NCBI GenBank assembly: GCA_052174455.1
Contig: JBQMRP010000063.1
Location: forward strand, 28,375 to 92,374
Direction of reading: 5' to 3'
DNA: 64,000 bases
Source: Arsenophonus sp052174455
GTDB lineage: Bacteria > Pseudomonadota > Gammaproteobacteria > Enterobacterales > Enterobacteriaceae
Part shown: piece after piece, positions 22,005-34,366 of the stretch
How the letters are laid out: every line of letters starts with the position of its first letter
Numbering within the stretch: position 1 is the stretch's first letter
The notes under the pieces: model-generated
Seen by the model: only the letters and a program-made list of their open reading frames with translations
Told to the model about the DNA's origin: nothing
Database searches by the model: none
Made by a program: the position numbers and the translations under genes

Positions 22005-23396
22005 GAATTATTAGCAATTCTAGTGCATAACGATCAGGCTACATTGTACTCTGATACTTCGTGAATCTGTTCTGCATTCTTAAATTATATCTTGTTTATC
22101 AGTAGGGTTACAGCATAGTCAAATTCCTTTAATGAGTTCCATTTTCTGAACAATTTGAGCAGCTTAAATACTATGAAAGGCTTGTTTTTCGAAGCACAAT
22201 GCTTCGTGCATCAGTTTCATAAGTTCACTGTCGCAAAAGCCAGTTTCAATTGGATTACTCATTCTTATTGACACCTACCAATGTGTTGACGGGAAGAGAT
22301 AAAATGTCAGTATTCTTTTCGCTCTTTCTCTAGCTTCTTCGTTACTGCAGAATATTCGTTGAAACCCATTACCAATAAAACATCAAGAGTATTATTAGAG
22401 ATATCAGAGCACTCTGCTAGCCAAATCTCCCACATCTCAAGTTTTAACTTTTGGTTACATACCTTTTTGTGGAGTAATTTAGCAACAGTGTTGTTTTATG
22501 TACCTACCAATATTGGTACTACATGCCTGGGAATATCTTTACCATTGGATTCCAAAAAACCAAGCACCGTGTCCCGTATTAAGTCCTAGTAAATACGATT
22601 AAATCATCTGCTTACAGGCCATTAAGATGATTAGTCTAAATTCGCTTCTAACTTTTGATAACCATCTTTAAACATAACTATCTCCTTACGTCCATATATA
22701 GTGACGCCGATAATGAGCAGCAGGCAAAGGCGGTTATCTTGCTTAATAAGACGGTTTTATACCATCGATCCAATAAACGTAGCGTGTATATCCACTTAAA
22801 TCACGCAGCAGGATAACTGTTACCTATGCTCTTTAAGTTATCAGTGCTTCAGTTTGTTTATGGTGCTGGCAGATAGGACCCCCATGTGCTTTCATAAAAA
22901 AAGCGCCATAGAGCTTCATGAAAATTACCAGTAGATATATTATCACAGGTACAGATGGCAGTAATTCTTCGACGTTTTTGTACCATTCAGATAATGTAGT
23001 AATAATAAGTGTTGAAAGATATTCTATTGTCGCCGCAATCCTAAATTGTAAGCATTTTAATCTTAATATCGTTAATAGCAGTCTATATGTGATATACAAT
23101 TAAAAACAACCCTTATGAACGACGGTATATAATTCTTGTTTAAAAAATAGCGTTGAGTATGTTGTTACAACATATGGTTGAGGCTCTAGTTCAACAACGG
23201 TGCCTATCAGGCTTTCTGGCACAATTACGAATGAGCTCATGGAATGGATCAGAGATAATATCTGATTTTATGAATATCTAATAGGGTAAACTTTTATAGC
23301 ATATCATCTCTCTTTTATTAAAATCATTCATGAAATCAATCAGGAGGATACCCAGCATCCCCCAATCCAAATACACTAAAAAAATAAACATAACTC
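22005..23396 (-). mobile_element. IS256-family remnant, minus orientation
   Basis: A full-length decayed copy: right end GAATTATTAGCAATTCTAGTG at 22005, left end ATAAACATAACTC at 23396. On the minus strand around 23030-23300 the N-terminal half of the transposase can be followed with stops. An unidentified repeat starts within about 30 bases of its left end. Confidence 0.85.
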
Positions 23397-23424
23397 GAAG
23401 AGTTTAGATGAAGAGGGAATAATA

Positions 23425-24330
23425 AAAAGAATGTGTTGCTAGTTGCAGTCGGATAAAATTTGAACCTACTGTGCTAACTAGTGCTCGGTAGCCTTGATGC
23501 CGCATGAACTGCAGATTTTTAAACTTACAGATTTAACAGAAAACAGCCGTAGGAAGATTCAGAATAAGAACAGGAATAGAGCCGGACAAATCACCCCATA
23601 GCATAAGTATTTCAGGTAAGTATTCTCTTGACAGATAGATGGTTCCATAAGTTGGCAACTTTATCGTATTTTTTAGAAAGTTATTTCACAACCGTCATCA
23701 ATAGTAAAAACATTTTAGTTAGGCGAAGTAATATACATTTGAGTAAATTACCCTCTTAGTATCTTGCCAAAAAAATAGAAATCATCATTCTGTCTGTATT
23801 CTTTGTCAGATCTATCTATCTAGTTATCTTTCTGTTTATTCCAGGAAGCGAAGGAAATGTGAATTATCTCTAGTTCTCTATCGGTAATGAATTCATAGGT
23901 AAACATACTTTCAATCATCTCCTCATTCAATGCAGTTGCATCCATTGTTATCGGCTTAATCTAATTGGGTTGCTCAAAAACTCAGATTATCGTGACTAAA
24001 GACGGATAATAGTTACGTGTCGAGAAAAAATTGAAGACTGAGTCGGGGGAGGGGGAACACCTCACACCGCATTGCTATATAGCCTCTTTTGGCTATCGAA
24101 AAATAAAAAAATTCAATTGGTTTGGCATTAAATACCAAACAGGAAATATTAAAGTCCTTTGAATAAGCAGAAAGTATAATACGTGAAATTACATGTTGTC
24201 TTCCTAATTTACCGGTTTACGCTTTCTAGGAAATTTATTCCGAGTCATCTAACTGAATCCCTGAAAAATTAACATATCGCAGAATATAAACAGTACTTAG
24301 CTCATGAACATCATAGAGAATCAAGGGATA
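23425..24330. repeat. Unidentified repeat R1, about 0.9 kb, two copies
   Basis: The sequence aligns along its length, in the same orientation, with 52455-53330, although both copies are decayed. Shared stretches include TTACGCTTTCTAG (near 24215 and 53218) and TTAACATATC (near 24270 and 53270). Combined minus-strand reading of the two copies gives pieces such as FITDRELEIIHISFASWNKQ and FYFSGK...FFAIDDGWSNFL, so it was probably protein-coding on the minus strand. I do not recognise the protein. It may be another IS family or a phage or plasmid gene. Confidence 0.6.
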
Positions 24331-25041
24331 CTGCGGCGCACATATTATATGTGTGTGCACTATGTTCGTATAAGAACAGGAACTTAGCACATCAACGAAT
24401 CTTCAAATTAATAGTATAATCGAGCTATTAGCGTATAGAAGATGAGCTGCAAAAAGCCATCATTTAATTATGCTAAAGGGTTTGAAATTACTTTGCATTA
24501 ATATGATTCTCTGTACAATAAAAAATTACCAAATCAATATTGAGTAATAAAACTCCATTGCAAGTTTATGACAGATTGGTTCAAAGTTAATCCTGATTTT
24601 TTCTAAAAAACTAGACTATTTTTCGGGAAGTAATAGATATTAATGAGTATTATTATCAATTTTTTATATTAAGTTTGTTAATTAGCGAAGCTAAGAGGAG
24701 CGTTGACTGGTTGGCGAAACACTAAGCAGTTATCCTTATAATAGGATAAAAGATAATGTTGAAGGGGATTTAATTAACAGTATTAATTAGGATCAAAAGA
24801 AAATATACAGAGATCACAGAAGGTATCAACTTAAAAACTGAATAAAAGCCTAAAATTGCTGATCGAAATTAATAGATAGAAAAAAAAGTGAATATGTGTT
24901 AGATGTTAATGAATAACCTCTAGACATAAAACAAATTACTATATTAACTTGTTATCTTAATAAAGATGAGTACATATCAATCATGTCCTGTTTTGATGAT
25001 CAACTCAGCAAACAAGTCTCTTCAGTAAGGTCTTATTAAAA
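24331..25041. other. Upstream region of hrpA
   Basis: About 700 bases of AT-rich DNA without an assignable gene. In E. coli azoR lies upstream of hrpA, but none of its motifs could be seen. No clear promoter is distinguishable. Confidence 0.4.
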
Positions 25042-28000
25042 GTGAAATCTAATTTAACAGCTTTATATGCTGATATTGATCAGCTATCTTTACGTGATCA
25101 ATTTTTATTAAAAGAACGCTTAGTTAAGATAAAAAAAATAAAAAATAAAAAATCTCGCCAATTAGTTATTGAATTAATTAAAACGAATATAGCCGATGGA
25201 CAGAAAAAAATTGCTAATCGACAAAGCGCTCGCCCAGCAATTATTTATCCAGAAAATTTACCTATCATTGAGAAAAAAAAGGCAATTTATCAAACGATTT
25301 GTGATAATCAAGTTGTCATTATTGCCGGTGAAACGGGTTCAGGAAAAACAACTCAGATTCCGAAAATTTGTCTGGAACTTGGTCGAGGCATAAAAGGCTT
25401 AATTGGTCACACTCAACCTCGTAGGTTAGCTGCTTATTCAGTTGCTAATAGGATCGCTAAGGAGCTAAATGTCCCATTAGGTAATGCTGTTGGTTATAAA
25501 GTCCGTTTTGATGATCAGATAGGTGATGCTACATTAATTAAATTAATGACAGATGGAATTTTATTAGCAGAATTACATAATGATAAATTATTACTGCAAT
25601 ATGACACGATAATTATCGATGAAGCGCATGAACGCAGCTTAAACATTGATTTTATTCTAGGGTATTTGCGCCAATTGTTACCTAAACGTCCTGATTTAAA
25701 AGTTATTATCACATCCGCAACCATTGATCCCGAGCGTTTTTCTAAACATTTTAATCAGGCCCCGATTATTGAGATATCGGGAAGAACTTATCCAGTAGAA
25801 GTTAGATATCGGCCAGTTATTCCTGATAACAACGATACTCATCGCGATCTACTTGATGGAATCATTGATGCGGTTAATGAATTAAGTCAGCAAGCTATTG
25901 GCGATATTTTAATTTTTATGAGTGGTGAACGTGAGATTCGAGATACCACTGAAGCACTTAATAAGTTGAATTTAAAGGATACAAAAATATTACCGCTTTT
26001 TGCTCGTTTATCAAACAGTGAACAAAACCTTATTTTTCAATCTCTTCCAGGAAGAAAGATCGTATTAACGACTAATGTAGCAGAAACCTCATTGACCGTT
26101 CCTGGTATTAAATATGTAATTGATACTGGCTATGTGCGTATTAGCCGTTATAGTTATCATACAAAAGTACAACGATTGCCGATCGAAGTAATTTCACAAG
26201 CGTCTGCTGAACAACGTAAAGGGCGCTGCGGCCGTGTTTCTGCAGGAATCTGTATTCGTTTGTACTCAGAAGAAGATTTTTTATCACGACCTATGTATAC
26301 CGATCCGGAAATTTTACGTACCAATCTTGCTTCGGTTATTTTGCAAATGATGGCTCTTGGATTAGGTGATATTAATCAATTTCCTTTTATTGAAATACCT
26401 GACAAACGTAATATTCAGGATGGTCTTCGATTACTCGAAGAATTAAACGCCATTATCAAAAAAATCAATAATGAAAATTATCAATTGACACGAATTGGCC
26501 GTCAATTGGCACAATTGCCACTTGATCCACGTTTAGGTCGTATGGTTTTAGAAGCAAGTAAACAAGGTTGTGTCCGTGAAATTATGGTAATAAGTTCCGC
26601 ACTTTCTATTCAGGACCCTCGCGAAAGGCCATTTGATAAACAAGAAATTGCGGATGAAAAACATCATCGCTTTATTGATAAACGTTCAGACTTTCTGGCG
26701 TATTTAAATTTATGGGATGCTGTTAAACAACAACAAGCTATTTTATCCAAGACGCAATTTCGTAAACAATGTAGACAAGATCTGCTTAATTTTATTCGCT
26801 TATGCGAGTGGCAGGATATTTATAGCCAATTGCGACAAATTATTAAAGAGTTGGGTATTGTAGTGAATAGTGAACCTGCTGATTATCAAGCTATTCATAT
26901 TTCATTACTTACAGGTTTACTTTCACATATTGGCCAAAAAACAACTAATAAAGCAGAATTTTTAGGCGTTAGAAATACGAGATTTATGATTTTTCCCGCT
27001 TCTGGTTTATTTAAAACTCCTCCTAAATGGGTCATGATGGCGGAATTAGTTGAAACAAATAAACTTTGGGGACGTATTGCGGCGATTATCGAACCTAACT
27101 GGATAGAACCGCTGGCTAGGCATTTAGTAAAATATCATTACAGCGAGCCACACTGGTCAAAAAAGCAAGGTTCTGTTATAGCATCGGAAAGTGTTATGTT
27201 ATTGGGATTATCTATCGTGGCAGGCCGCCAGGTTAATTATAGTAAGATTGACCCATTATTATGCCGTGAGCTTTTTATTCGTCATGCGTTAGTTGATGGT
27301 GATTGGCAAACCAGCCATACCTTTTACCAACAAAACTTAACATTATTAGCTGAAGTAGAGGAATTAGAGCATAAATCTCGTCGTCGCGATATTATGGTTG
27401 ATGATAATATACTATTTAATTTTTATCTACAGAGAATAAGTAACCAGGTTGTCTCTTCCCGTCATTTTGATCGTTGGTGGAAAGAGGTAAGTAAAACACA
27501 ACCTGATCTACTAACATTTAATAAAAATATGTTAATTCGGACAACTGCTAATAACCTTACCTTAACAGAATACCCAAATTATTGGCAACAAGAAACGCTT
27601 AAATTGCAATTAACATATAGGTTTGAGCCTGGTAGTGCGGCTGATGGAGTTACGGTTCATATTCCACTATCAATACTGAATCAAGTAAAAGATGAAGGTT
27701 TTGATTGGCAAATACCGGGATTACGGAAAGAATTAATTATCACACTAATTAAATCATTACCAAAAGTACTACGGCGGAACTTTGTTCCGCTAGCAAATTA
27801 TGTCAAAACATTTTTAGAACGAATACCTGCGCCGCAAGGAAAATTATTAGACTGCCTAACACGAGAGTTACATCGTATGACAGGTATTACTATTGACACC
27901 GAGACCTGGCAATGGAATCAGTTACCTAATCATTTGAAGATGATATTTCATATTGTTGATGAAAATAATCAAACTATTGCTAATAGTCGTGATTTAAGAT

Positions 28001-28941
28001 CATTAAAAATACAATTGAAACAACAAATTCGACAAACATTATCTGTGGTTGTTAATGAAGTTATTGAGCAAAATGATTTACATATATGGAATTTTGGTAA
28101 TCTGCCTCAGATTTATGAACAAAAACGTGGTAGTTATCTGATTAAAGTATATCCAGCGCTAGTAGATAAAAAAAATAGCGTTGCAATTCGCATGTTTGAA
28201 ACTCAAATTGAACAAAAACAGGCAATGAATAAAGGATTAAGGCGATTACTATTACTCAATATTCCTTCACTAATAAAATACCTCTATAAAAATTTGCCAA
28301 ATAAATCCAAATTAGAGCTTTATTTCAATCCTTTTGGCAAAGTTATTGAGCTAATTGATGACTGCATCAGCTGTGGAGTCGATAAATTAATTGCTCAATT
28401 TGGTGGTCTGATATGGACAACAGAAGATTATCAGCGATTAGAAGTTTATGTTCGTACTGAACTTAATGAGGTGGTTGTTGAAATAGCTAAACAGGTTGAA
28501 ATAATTTTCACTTGCGCATTCGTAATTAATAAACGTTTAAAAAACCAAATCGACATTCATTTGGTATTGCCGTTTTCTGATATTAAAACTCAGCTTAACG
28601 GATTAATATTTAAAGGTTTTATTACATCTCATGGCTGGCGAAAACTGACAGATATTATCCGTTATCTCAATGCGATAGAGCGTCGTTTGCATAAGTTAAT
28701 CTCTGCTCCAAACCGTGATCGGGAACATATGATGCGCATTGAACATATTAAACAGCAATGGCAGTATTGGCTAGCTAAATTCTCTATCGTAGATAGACAG
28801 CTTCCTGAAGTACAAGCAATCTTCTGGATGATAGAAGAGTTTCGGGTAAGTCTATTTGCTCAACAGTTTGGCACAGTTTATCCTATTTCAGATAAACGTA
28901 TTCTGCAGGCAATGTCAAAAATTTCCTTATTGCCAGAGTAA
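25042..28941 (+). CDS. hrpA: ATP-dependent RNA helicase HrpA
   Basis: This 1299-residue protein is practically the length of E. coli HrpA. It starts at GTG 25042. The DEAH-box helicase motifs are intact: Walker A GETGSGKTT at residues 97-104, DEAH at 194-197, SAT at 225-227, and QRKGRCGR of motif VI near 390-400. The HA2 and OB regions and the large C-terminal extension typical of HrpA follow. HrpA dissociates stalled or collided ribosomes in bacteria. Retention of a 3.9-kb gene without a single frameshift in such decayed DNA indicates selection. It stands alone, without operon partners. Confidence 0.97.
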   Translation: MKSNLTALYADIDQLSLRDQFLLKERLVKIKKIKNKKSRQLVIELIKTNIADGQKKIANRQSARPAIIYPENLPIIEKKKAIYQTICDNQVVIIAGETGSGKTTQIPKICLELGRGIKGLIGHTQPRRLAAYSVANRIAKELNVPLGNAVGYKVRFDDQIGDATLIKLMTDGILLAELHNDKLLLQYDTIIIDEAHERSLNIDFILGYLRQLLPKRPDLKVIITSATIDPERFSKHFNQAPIIEISGRTYPVEVRYRPVIPDNNDTHRDLLDGIIDAVNELSQQAIGDILIFMSGEREIRDTTEALNKLNLKDTKILPLFARLSNSEQNLIFQSLPGRKIVLTTNVAETSLTVPGIKYVIDTGYVRISRYSYHTKVQRLPIEVISQASAEQRKGRCGRVSAGICIRLYSEEDFLSRPMYTDPEILRTNLASVILQMMALGLGDINQFPFIEIPDKRNIQDGLRLLEELNAIIKKINNENYQLTRIGRQLAQLPLDPRLGRMVLEASKQGCVREIMVISSALSIQDPRERPFDKQEIADEKHHRFIDKRSDFLAYLNLWDAVKQQQAILSKTQFRKQCRQDLLNFIRLCEWQDIYSQLRQIIKELGIVVNSEPADYQAIHISLLTGLLSHIGQKTTNKAEFLGVRNTRFMIFPASGLFKTPPKWVMMAELVETNKLWGRIAAIIEPNWIEPLARHLVKYHYSEPHWSKKQGSVIASESVMLLGLSIVAGRQVNYSKIDPLLCRELFIRHALVDGDWQTSHTFYQQNLTLLAEVEELEHKSRRRDIMVDDNILFNFYLQRISNQVVSSRHFDRWWKEVSKTQPDLLTFNKNMLIRTTANNLTLTEYPNYWQQETLKLQLTYRFEPGSAADGVTVHIPLSILNQVKDEGFDWQIPGLRKELIITLIKSLPKVLRRNFVPLANYVKTFLERIPAPQGKLLDCLTRELHRMTGITIDTETWQWNQLPNHLKMIFHIVDENNQTIANSRDLRSLKIQLKQQIRQTLSVVVNEVIEQNDLHIWNFGNLPQIYEQKRGSYLIKVYPALVDKKNSVAIRMFETQIEQKQAMNKGLRRLLLLNIPSLIKYLYKNLPNKSKLELYFNPFGKVIELIDDCISCGVDKLIAQFGGLIWTTEDYQRLEVYVRTELNEVVVEIAKQVEIIFTCAFVINKRLKNQIDIHLVLPFSDIKTQLNGLIFKGFITSHGWRKLTDIIRYLNAIERRLHKLISAPNRDREHMMRIEHIKQQWQYWLAKFSIVDRQLPEVQAIFWMIEEFRVSLFAQQFGTVYPISDKRILQAMSKISLLPE

Positions 28942-29415
28942 GAGAAAAATGCTACTTATACCTACTCTTTAATATTGCTTAATATGATAAGCAATAAGCG
29001 AATTGGCTTGACCTGACGTTACTTGTTTTGCCACTTAAATATACTGTGTATTAAAGATGAGAGATACTTTTATTAGGCATTTTTTAAAGTAAACCAGTAA
29101 TTGAATTGCATTCATAATGGGTTCATCTTCATATATTTTCTCTAAATCAATATCCTTTTTGCAACATTATATTTATATAAATATAAATATAATTTTTATC
29201 ATCACTTGACGATAATATATCTCCTTCCATTCTTATTTCAACTTTTAATGGATGAGTGCAACTTCGTTTGAAATAAAATGCTCTTTTACCCCGCTGCAGT
29301 ATGCACATCATTAAAAACAGTTATTTTAGGCGCAATAAATTAATTTCAATACAATTATTATTAATGAGGCGCTTAATTTAAGGAAAACAATTTTGGTATC
29401 CGATAATTAAAAAAA
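28942..29415. other. Spacer after hrpA
   Basis: A small imperfect hairpin (ATTGCTTA/TAAGCAAT) lies at about 28974-28995 without a T-run, so it is a weak terminator candidate at best. The remaining 400 bases show no gene. Confidence 0.35.
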
Positions 29416-30822
29416 AATTATTAGTAAATTTAGTGTATGGCGGTCAAGTCTACCTTTCACTCTGATGCTTAGTTAATCTATTCTCTATCCTTAATTAAAT
29501 GTTATTTACCACTAGAGTCAGCAGTTCAAAATCTATTTAGGAAATTCTATTTATTTTGATCAGACGAGAACACTTAAATTTCATTGTAATGATTGTTTTA
29601 AAACTACAATTCTTCACACATTAACTTCTTAGCTGCAAACTTCACTGTTGCAAAAGTCGATATTTAAATTGAATTCATCATTCTTATTGACCCCAGTTTT
29701 CTGATAGAAAGGCATAGAATGCCAGCGTTATTTTCAATATTTATTCATCTTATTCATCCCTGAATAATACTCTGAAAATCTTACCAACAAAATATCAAGA
29801 GGTTTATTATCGGTATCGCAACTCTCTGCTAGGCAGATCTCCTGGCAAACTCACAACTTTAATTTTCGGTTGTATACCTTTAGGAATAAAACCAATGCAT
29901 TAACTATTTTATGTAGATAATGGCGTTAATGCTTTCTATCCAGGAATATCTTTACCGTTGTATTCCGCAAACCAAGAGTATCATCTCACGTAGGAACCCT
30001 TGGAGATATAGTTAAATCATGTAATTACAGGCCATTAAAGAGTTAAATTTAAATTCCCTGCTGACTTTTGATAAGCATATTTGACTATAATGAACTGCTT
30101 ACATCCATGAGCAGTGCCGAAAAAAAATAAGCAACAAGCAAAATCATCCTGTTACCTAACAGGACTTGAATATATGCCTTCAGCCAAGAAATAAATGTAA
30201 CGCGTATCGCTTAAATTACACAGCTACCATTACCGACAATGCTCTTCTAAGGCATTAGTATTTCAATCTCCTAACAATTCTAGAAGAAGACAATGTGCTT
30301 TTTCATTGAGAACTAATTCCCCTAAAAGGTTTCGTCAAAATCACCGGTAGATATACCTATACTAGTACAAGTATAGTAGCAACTCTTTTCTACTTTTGCA
30401 TGCTTAGATAAAGCGAGTAACATGAGCTCTTAAAGGATATTCGTTAATCCTACAACCTATGATCTTGTATAGGCAACTTTAATATTAATGTCGCCAATCT
30501 TAGTCTGTAAGATTCACCACGGCAAATAACCATTACGGATGATGGACTTTGACGTTAGCCAAACAAAATGGCGTTTGAGCGTGTTGTTGCAGTATGGCTT
30601 AGAGTTCCATACTCTTAATATCGGTACCTATCAGTTTTCTAGTAGAATTACAAATGAATTCATTCAAGTAATTAAAGTAATATCTAGTTTCAAGGAAAAC
30701 TACTCTTGTAGGGTGGCTTTTCATAGCATTTAATCTCTTTAATGTTAAAATTATTTAGAAAATCAATAAGCAAAATATACCATCATCTTAAAAATTCCAT
30801 ATACCAGAAATTAACATAACCC
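29416..30822 (-). mobile_element. IS256-family remnant, minus orientation
   Basis: The right end AAATTATTAGTAAATTTAGTG is at 29416 and the left end ATTAACATAACC near 30822. Broken transposase pieces occur in all minus frames. It ends about 130 bases before yciB. Confidence 0.84.
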
Positions 30823-30953
30823 CTTAACCGTATTATATTATTAGTAATAATATAACATAAAAAACAAATTGATAATTTTATATTTTATGATTTTTTAATC
30901 AAATATTTATAAAAATTCATATTTACTTGAAAAAAATCAGGAGAACCACCCTT

Positions 30954-31490
30954 ATGAGACAATTATTAGATTTTATTCCTCTCATTGTTTTCTTTATTGT
31001 ATATAAAAAAATAGATATTTTCTATGCATCTGGTGCATTAATAATCGCAACAGCTTTATCTATACTGATTAAATCTCTTCTATATAAAAAAATTGAAAAA
31101 AATTCGTTAATTACTTTAGTAATCGTGATAATTTTTAGCGGATTAACGCTAATTTTCCATAGTGATATTTTTATTAAATGGAAAGTGACGGTTATTTATG
31201 CTATCTTTTCATTAGTATTGTTAGTCAATCAATATTTGACTCAAAAACTATTAATTCAAAAATTACTAGGTAAAGAAATCCATTTAGCTAATAAGTCTTG
31301 GCGTAAATTAAATCTATCGTGGGCAATCTTTTTTGCTATCTGTGCGCTAGTTAATATTTATGTTGCCTTTTGGCTACCTCAGGATATTTGGGTTAATTTT
31401 AAAGTTTTTGGTTTAACTACGGTCACGCTAATATTTACTATATTTAGTATAGCTTTTTGTTATAAACATACACTTAAAAAACAAAAATAA
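30954..31490 (+). CDS. yciB: Inner membrane septation/envelope protein YciB (IspZ family)
   Basis: This 178-residue, very hydrophobic protein has at least five membrane spans. It begins MRQLLDFIPLIVFFIVYK and includes FIKWKVTVIYAIFSLVLLVN and WLPQDIWVNFKVFGLT, all conserved in YciB. ATG 30954 was preferred to the in-frame ATG nine codons earlier because family homology starts there. YciB has been linked to envelope synthesis and septation through interaction with cell-wall and division proteins; its biochemical role is not settled. yciA, its usual partner, follows in the same direction but is broken. Confidence 0.94.
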   Translation: MRQLLDFIPLIVFFIVYKKIDIFYASGALIIATALSILIKSLLYKKIEKNSLITLVIVIIFSGLTLIFHSDIFIKWKVTVIYAIFSLVLLVNQYLTQKLLIQKLLGKEIHLANKSWRKLNLSWAIFFAICALVNIYVAFWLPQDIWVNFKVFGLTTVTLIFTIFSIAFCYKHTLKKQK

Positions 31491-31560
31491 TTGATATTTT
31501 TAACAAAAACATACTTCTAATATATAGGCATATTATGGCAAATTATAGAAATAAATTTTC

Positions 31561-31812
31561 ATGACACAACAACACTTACCGCACGGAAAATTATTTCTTC
31601 GCATATTGGCAATGCCACCAATATAAATGCTAATGACAATATTATTCGGGGAGTTGCCCACCAATATCACAAATGAATATTTGTGGTGTCATTCTAATAA
31701 AAAATTGCGCTTGCTCATGTTATTTCTATTACTGTCAATAGAATTATATTCCAAAAAAAAACCAGTTTCTACCGGCGATGTAATATATTATTATATGACT
31801 ATGTTAGAAACA
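31561..31812 (+). pseudogene. yciA: Broken acyl-CoA thioesterase gene yciA
   Basis: The start reads MTQQHLPHGKLFLRILAMPP, matching the YciA N-terminus (E. coli: GDLVLRTLAMP). A frameshift follows, with NANDNI in another frame corresponding to the catalytic NANGDIFGG region. PVSTGDVIYYY near 31765-31795 corresponds to PVAVGDVVCCY. The gene is cut off at about 31812 by an IS1595-family remnant. YciA is a hotdog-fold thioesterase hydrolysing acyl-CoAs. Order and direction after yciB agree with an ancestral yciB/yciA neighbourhood. Confidence 0.85.
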
Positions 31813-32831
31813 GTATTATTTTGCTAAAAAGTTAATTTATACCACATAGAATTTAAATTCTTATGACTTTAAACAATTTTCTCTAGGCCAACTAATTAAG
31901 TAAATAAACAAACCCTGCACCATGGAATTTAGTTCACCATCTTTTTAATCGGCTGACACAACTCTTCATATTTTGAATGTGTAATTACTTACTAATAACT
32001 CTCTTATTACCAATATTTATTGGATGATGATGACTAATTTTATGCTCGCTAAGAAAGATTTCATATTACTTTTATTCCAATCTGAACAAAGAACAGACTG
32101 ATTATCGATGATCAACTCAAGAAAACAGCTAATACACTCTGCATTAAACTTTTCAAGAACCTGATTGCTCAGATGATACATCTTGTTAATCTCCGGCAAT
32201 TAAGACCCGTAATTTGTTTTTCCTTTTATTTTCTCCTCTACTGCATTTTCTAACTTTCCTATAATAGGAATACAATTCTTTTTAAATGATTAAAGAAAAA
32301 TATTTCGTCGACTTCAGCAATAGCACTTAGTGTATTTATATTAGCTGTTGCTACTGAAGGAAGGAAACAATGACCTCATCTAAATTCTGTTTTAAATCAA
32401 TATTTATTTATTTTCTTGACTCCTGTAAAAGTCAAGATATTCAACATATATCGAAGATAACTAAACCATTTATCTTTGTGATGTAGTTTCGCAAGAGAAC
32501 TTATATCAGAAAGGTTATTAAATCTTTTTCTGTAATCAAAGATTTTAAAATGATATTACTGCAATCATAATGAACATTCTTATCGGTTAATATGTTTACT
32601 GTAACAGTATGGGAAAGAATTAGAGTAAAATGAGTTGCTTTAATGTATGAATCGATATGATCTGATAAATCGTCGTCAAGCTAACTAATAAAATGTAGTT
32701 TATGTTGGTATGAAGTGAGGAATAAATCTCTTTGATCTGTATTATTATTTACTTTTTTATGACAATACTTATAGTTAAAATCCTTCATATAATATAAAGT
32801 ATTTTCTAGTAACAACCTTTGCCAACATAGC
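31811..32831 (-). mobile_element. IS1595-family remnant, minus orientation
   Basis: About 1.02 kb. On the minus strand near 32110-32075 it reads NQSVLCSDWNKSNMKSFL, corresponding to the second catalytic Asp region (LCSDG-K-YKSF) of IS1595-family transposases. The 5' end at 32831 resembles AACAGGCTATGTTGGCAAAG and starts the same way as the fragments after zapA. The C-terminal part, near 31990-31870, reads SRLKRW-TKFHGAGFVYL, the family's SRLK-W--RFHGVATKYL. The element inserted in yciA. Confidence 0.78.
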
Positions 32832-33107
32832 CTGTTATACTCATTAGTATTAAAACAGGTAACACTTCTAAATCACCATCAATATTAAACTTTTAATCAA
32901 GAAAGTCTCTAATGAGCCTATAGGCCAACGTTACTGAGCCATAGAAGATATTTTTTACTTAAGTAGCCATTAATGAGAACAACTCCATTTTTTACTTGCC
33001 TGAATAAATCCTTATTACCAATTATTAAATTCTGATAAGGTATCTTTATTGAATTTAATGGAATAATTTACCTTTACCTTCAAAGTAAGATTTTTTATTA
33101 AACCAAT

Positions 33108-34297
33108 GAGTTATTAGTAAATCTTAATGTGTGGTGGTTAGACTACGGCTTCATCCTGATGCTTCGCAAATCTGCTATCCATTCTTAAATTAAACTTTGT
33201 TTACCATCACATGGTTAACGAGTTAAAATCCCTTAGCTGGTTCAGCCATTCTTCTTGATCTTTCTCTAACATTCTCATCGCTAGATAATCTGCTGAAACC
33301 CTTTACCAACAAAACATCAATGGTTTTATTAGTAGAATTTCAGCTATTTGCTAGGCAGATTTCTCCCTAAAGTTCAACCTTTAAATTTCAGTTACATGGA
33401 CTTTATGAAGTAAAGATAGCGTATGAGCTGTTTTGTATGCCTAATAGCATTAACGCTGCATGCCCAGGAATATCTTTACCATTGTACTTTAAAACTAAGG
33501 TACCGTTTCCCTTAAATGAGTCTAGTAGTCATGGTTAATCCACGAACTCGCAGCAGGCCATTAAGAAGCTCAAATCAGTTTACTTTTAACTTTTGATAAC
33601 CATTTTCGAGCGTAATTAGATCATTAAATGCATTCTAAGTGGTGTCGATTTAACCAGAAGGCAAAGGCGATCAGCTTAACCTGACAGAATGGTTATGACA
33701 TCGACTCAAAAAAAATAAACATAAGTGTATTGCTTAAATTATGTATGCACCATTATCTATGCGCTTCAAGCGATTCTAGTTTTCAGTTTGCTGATAATAC
33801 GCAGAGAGAGTATGTGCTTTCACTGAAAAGGCCAAAGAATTTCGTGAAAATCACTGATGTAAATAACTTGCTAATAGGCCATGATAGCAGAACTTTTCAA
33901 TGCTTTTTGCACGATTTAGTTGCTATTGCAATCTCCTGATATTAGGCAGTTTAATCTCAATATCGCTAATATAAGTCCGTATGGTTTGCTGTAGCAAAAT
34001 CGTTACAAACGACGGCTTTAATATCTCGCTGTCGACAAGAGACGACGTGTCGAGCATATTATCTCAACATAGGCTTCAAGTTCATCACTAGTTAATGGCG
34101 GCACTTTTTATATGTACTTTGGATCCATTATGGATAAGTTCATGTAATGGATTAGAATTATATCTAGTTTCGCGGATAACCTGTAGGCTGGACTTTTCAT
34201 GGCGTCTAATATTTATATTATTGAAATTATTCATAAAATAAATCTGAAGATACGACAACATCTCCAAAACTACATACAGCAGAAATGAGGATAACTC
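33108..34297 (-). mobile_element. IS256-family remnant with internal deletion, minus orientation
   Basis: Both ends are present (GAGTTATTAGTAAATCTTAATG at 33108 and GAGGATAACTC at 34297) but the copy is only 1190 bases, some 150 shorter than its sisters; the gap lies in the C-terminal region, near 33240. The left end reads cleanly into the transposase start near 34200. It lies 70 bases upstream of sohB. Confidence 0.85.
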
Positions 34298-34366
34298 TAT
34301 AAGCACTTTATCAAGTTTTTAGTTACAATACTCTATTAATTATACTCTGTAAAAAAGGATAGAATT

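Noticed and set aside
30927..30953. Nine-residue N-terminal extension of YciB
   Set aside because: The conserved YciB start MRQLLDF lies at 30954; the extension has no counterpart in the family.
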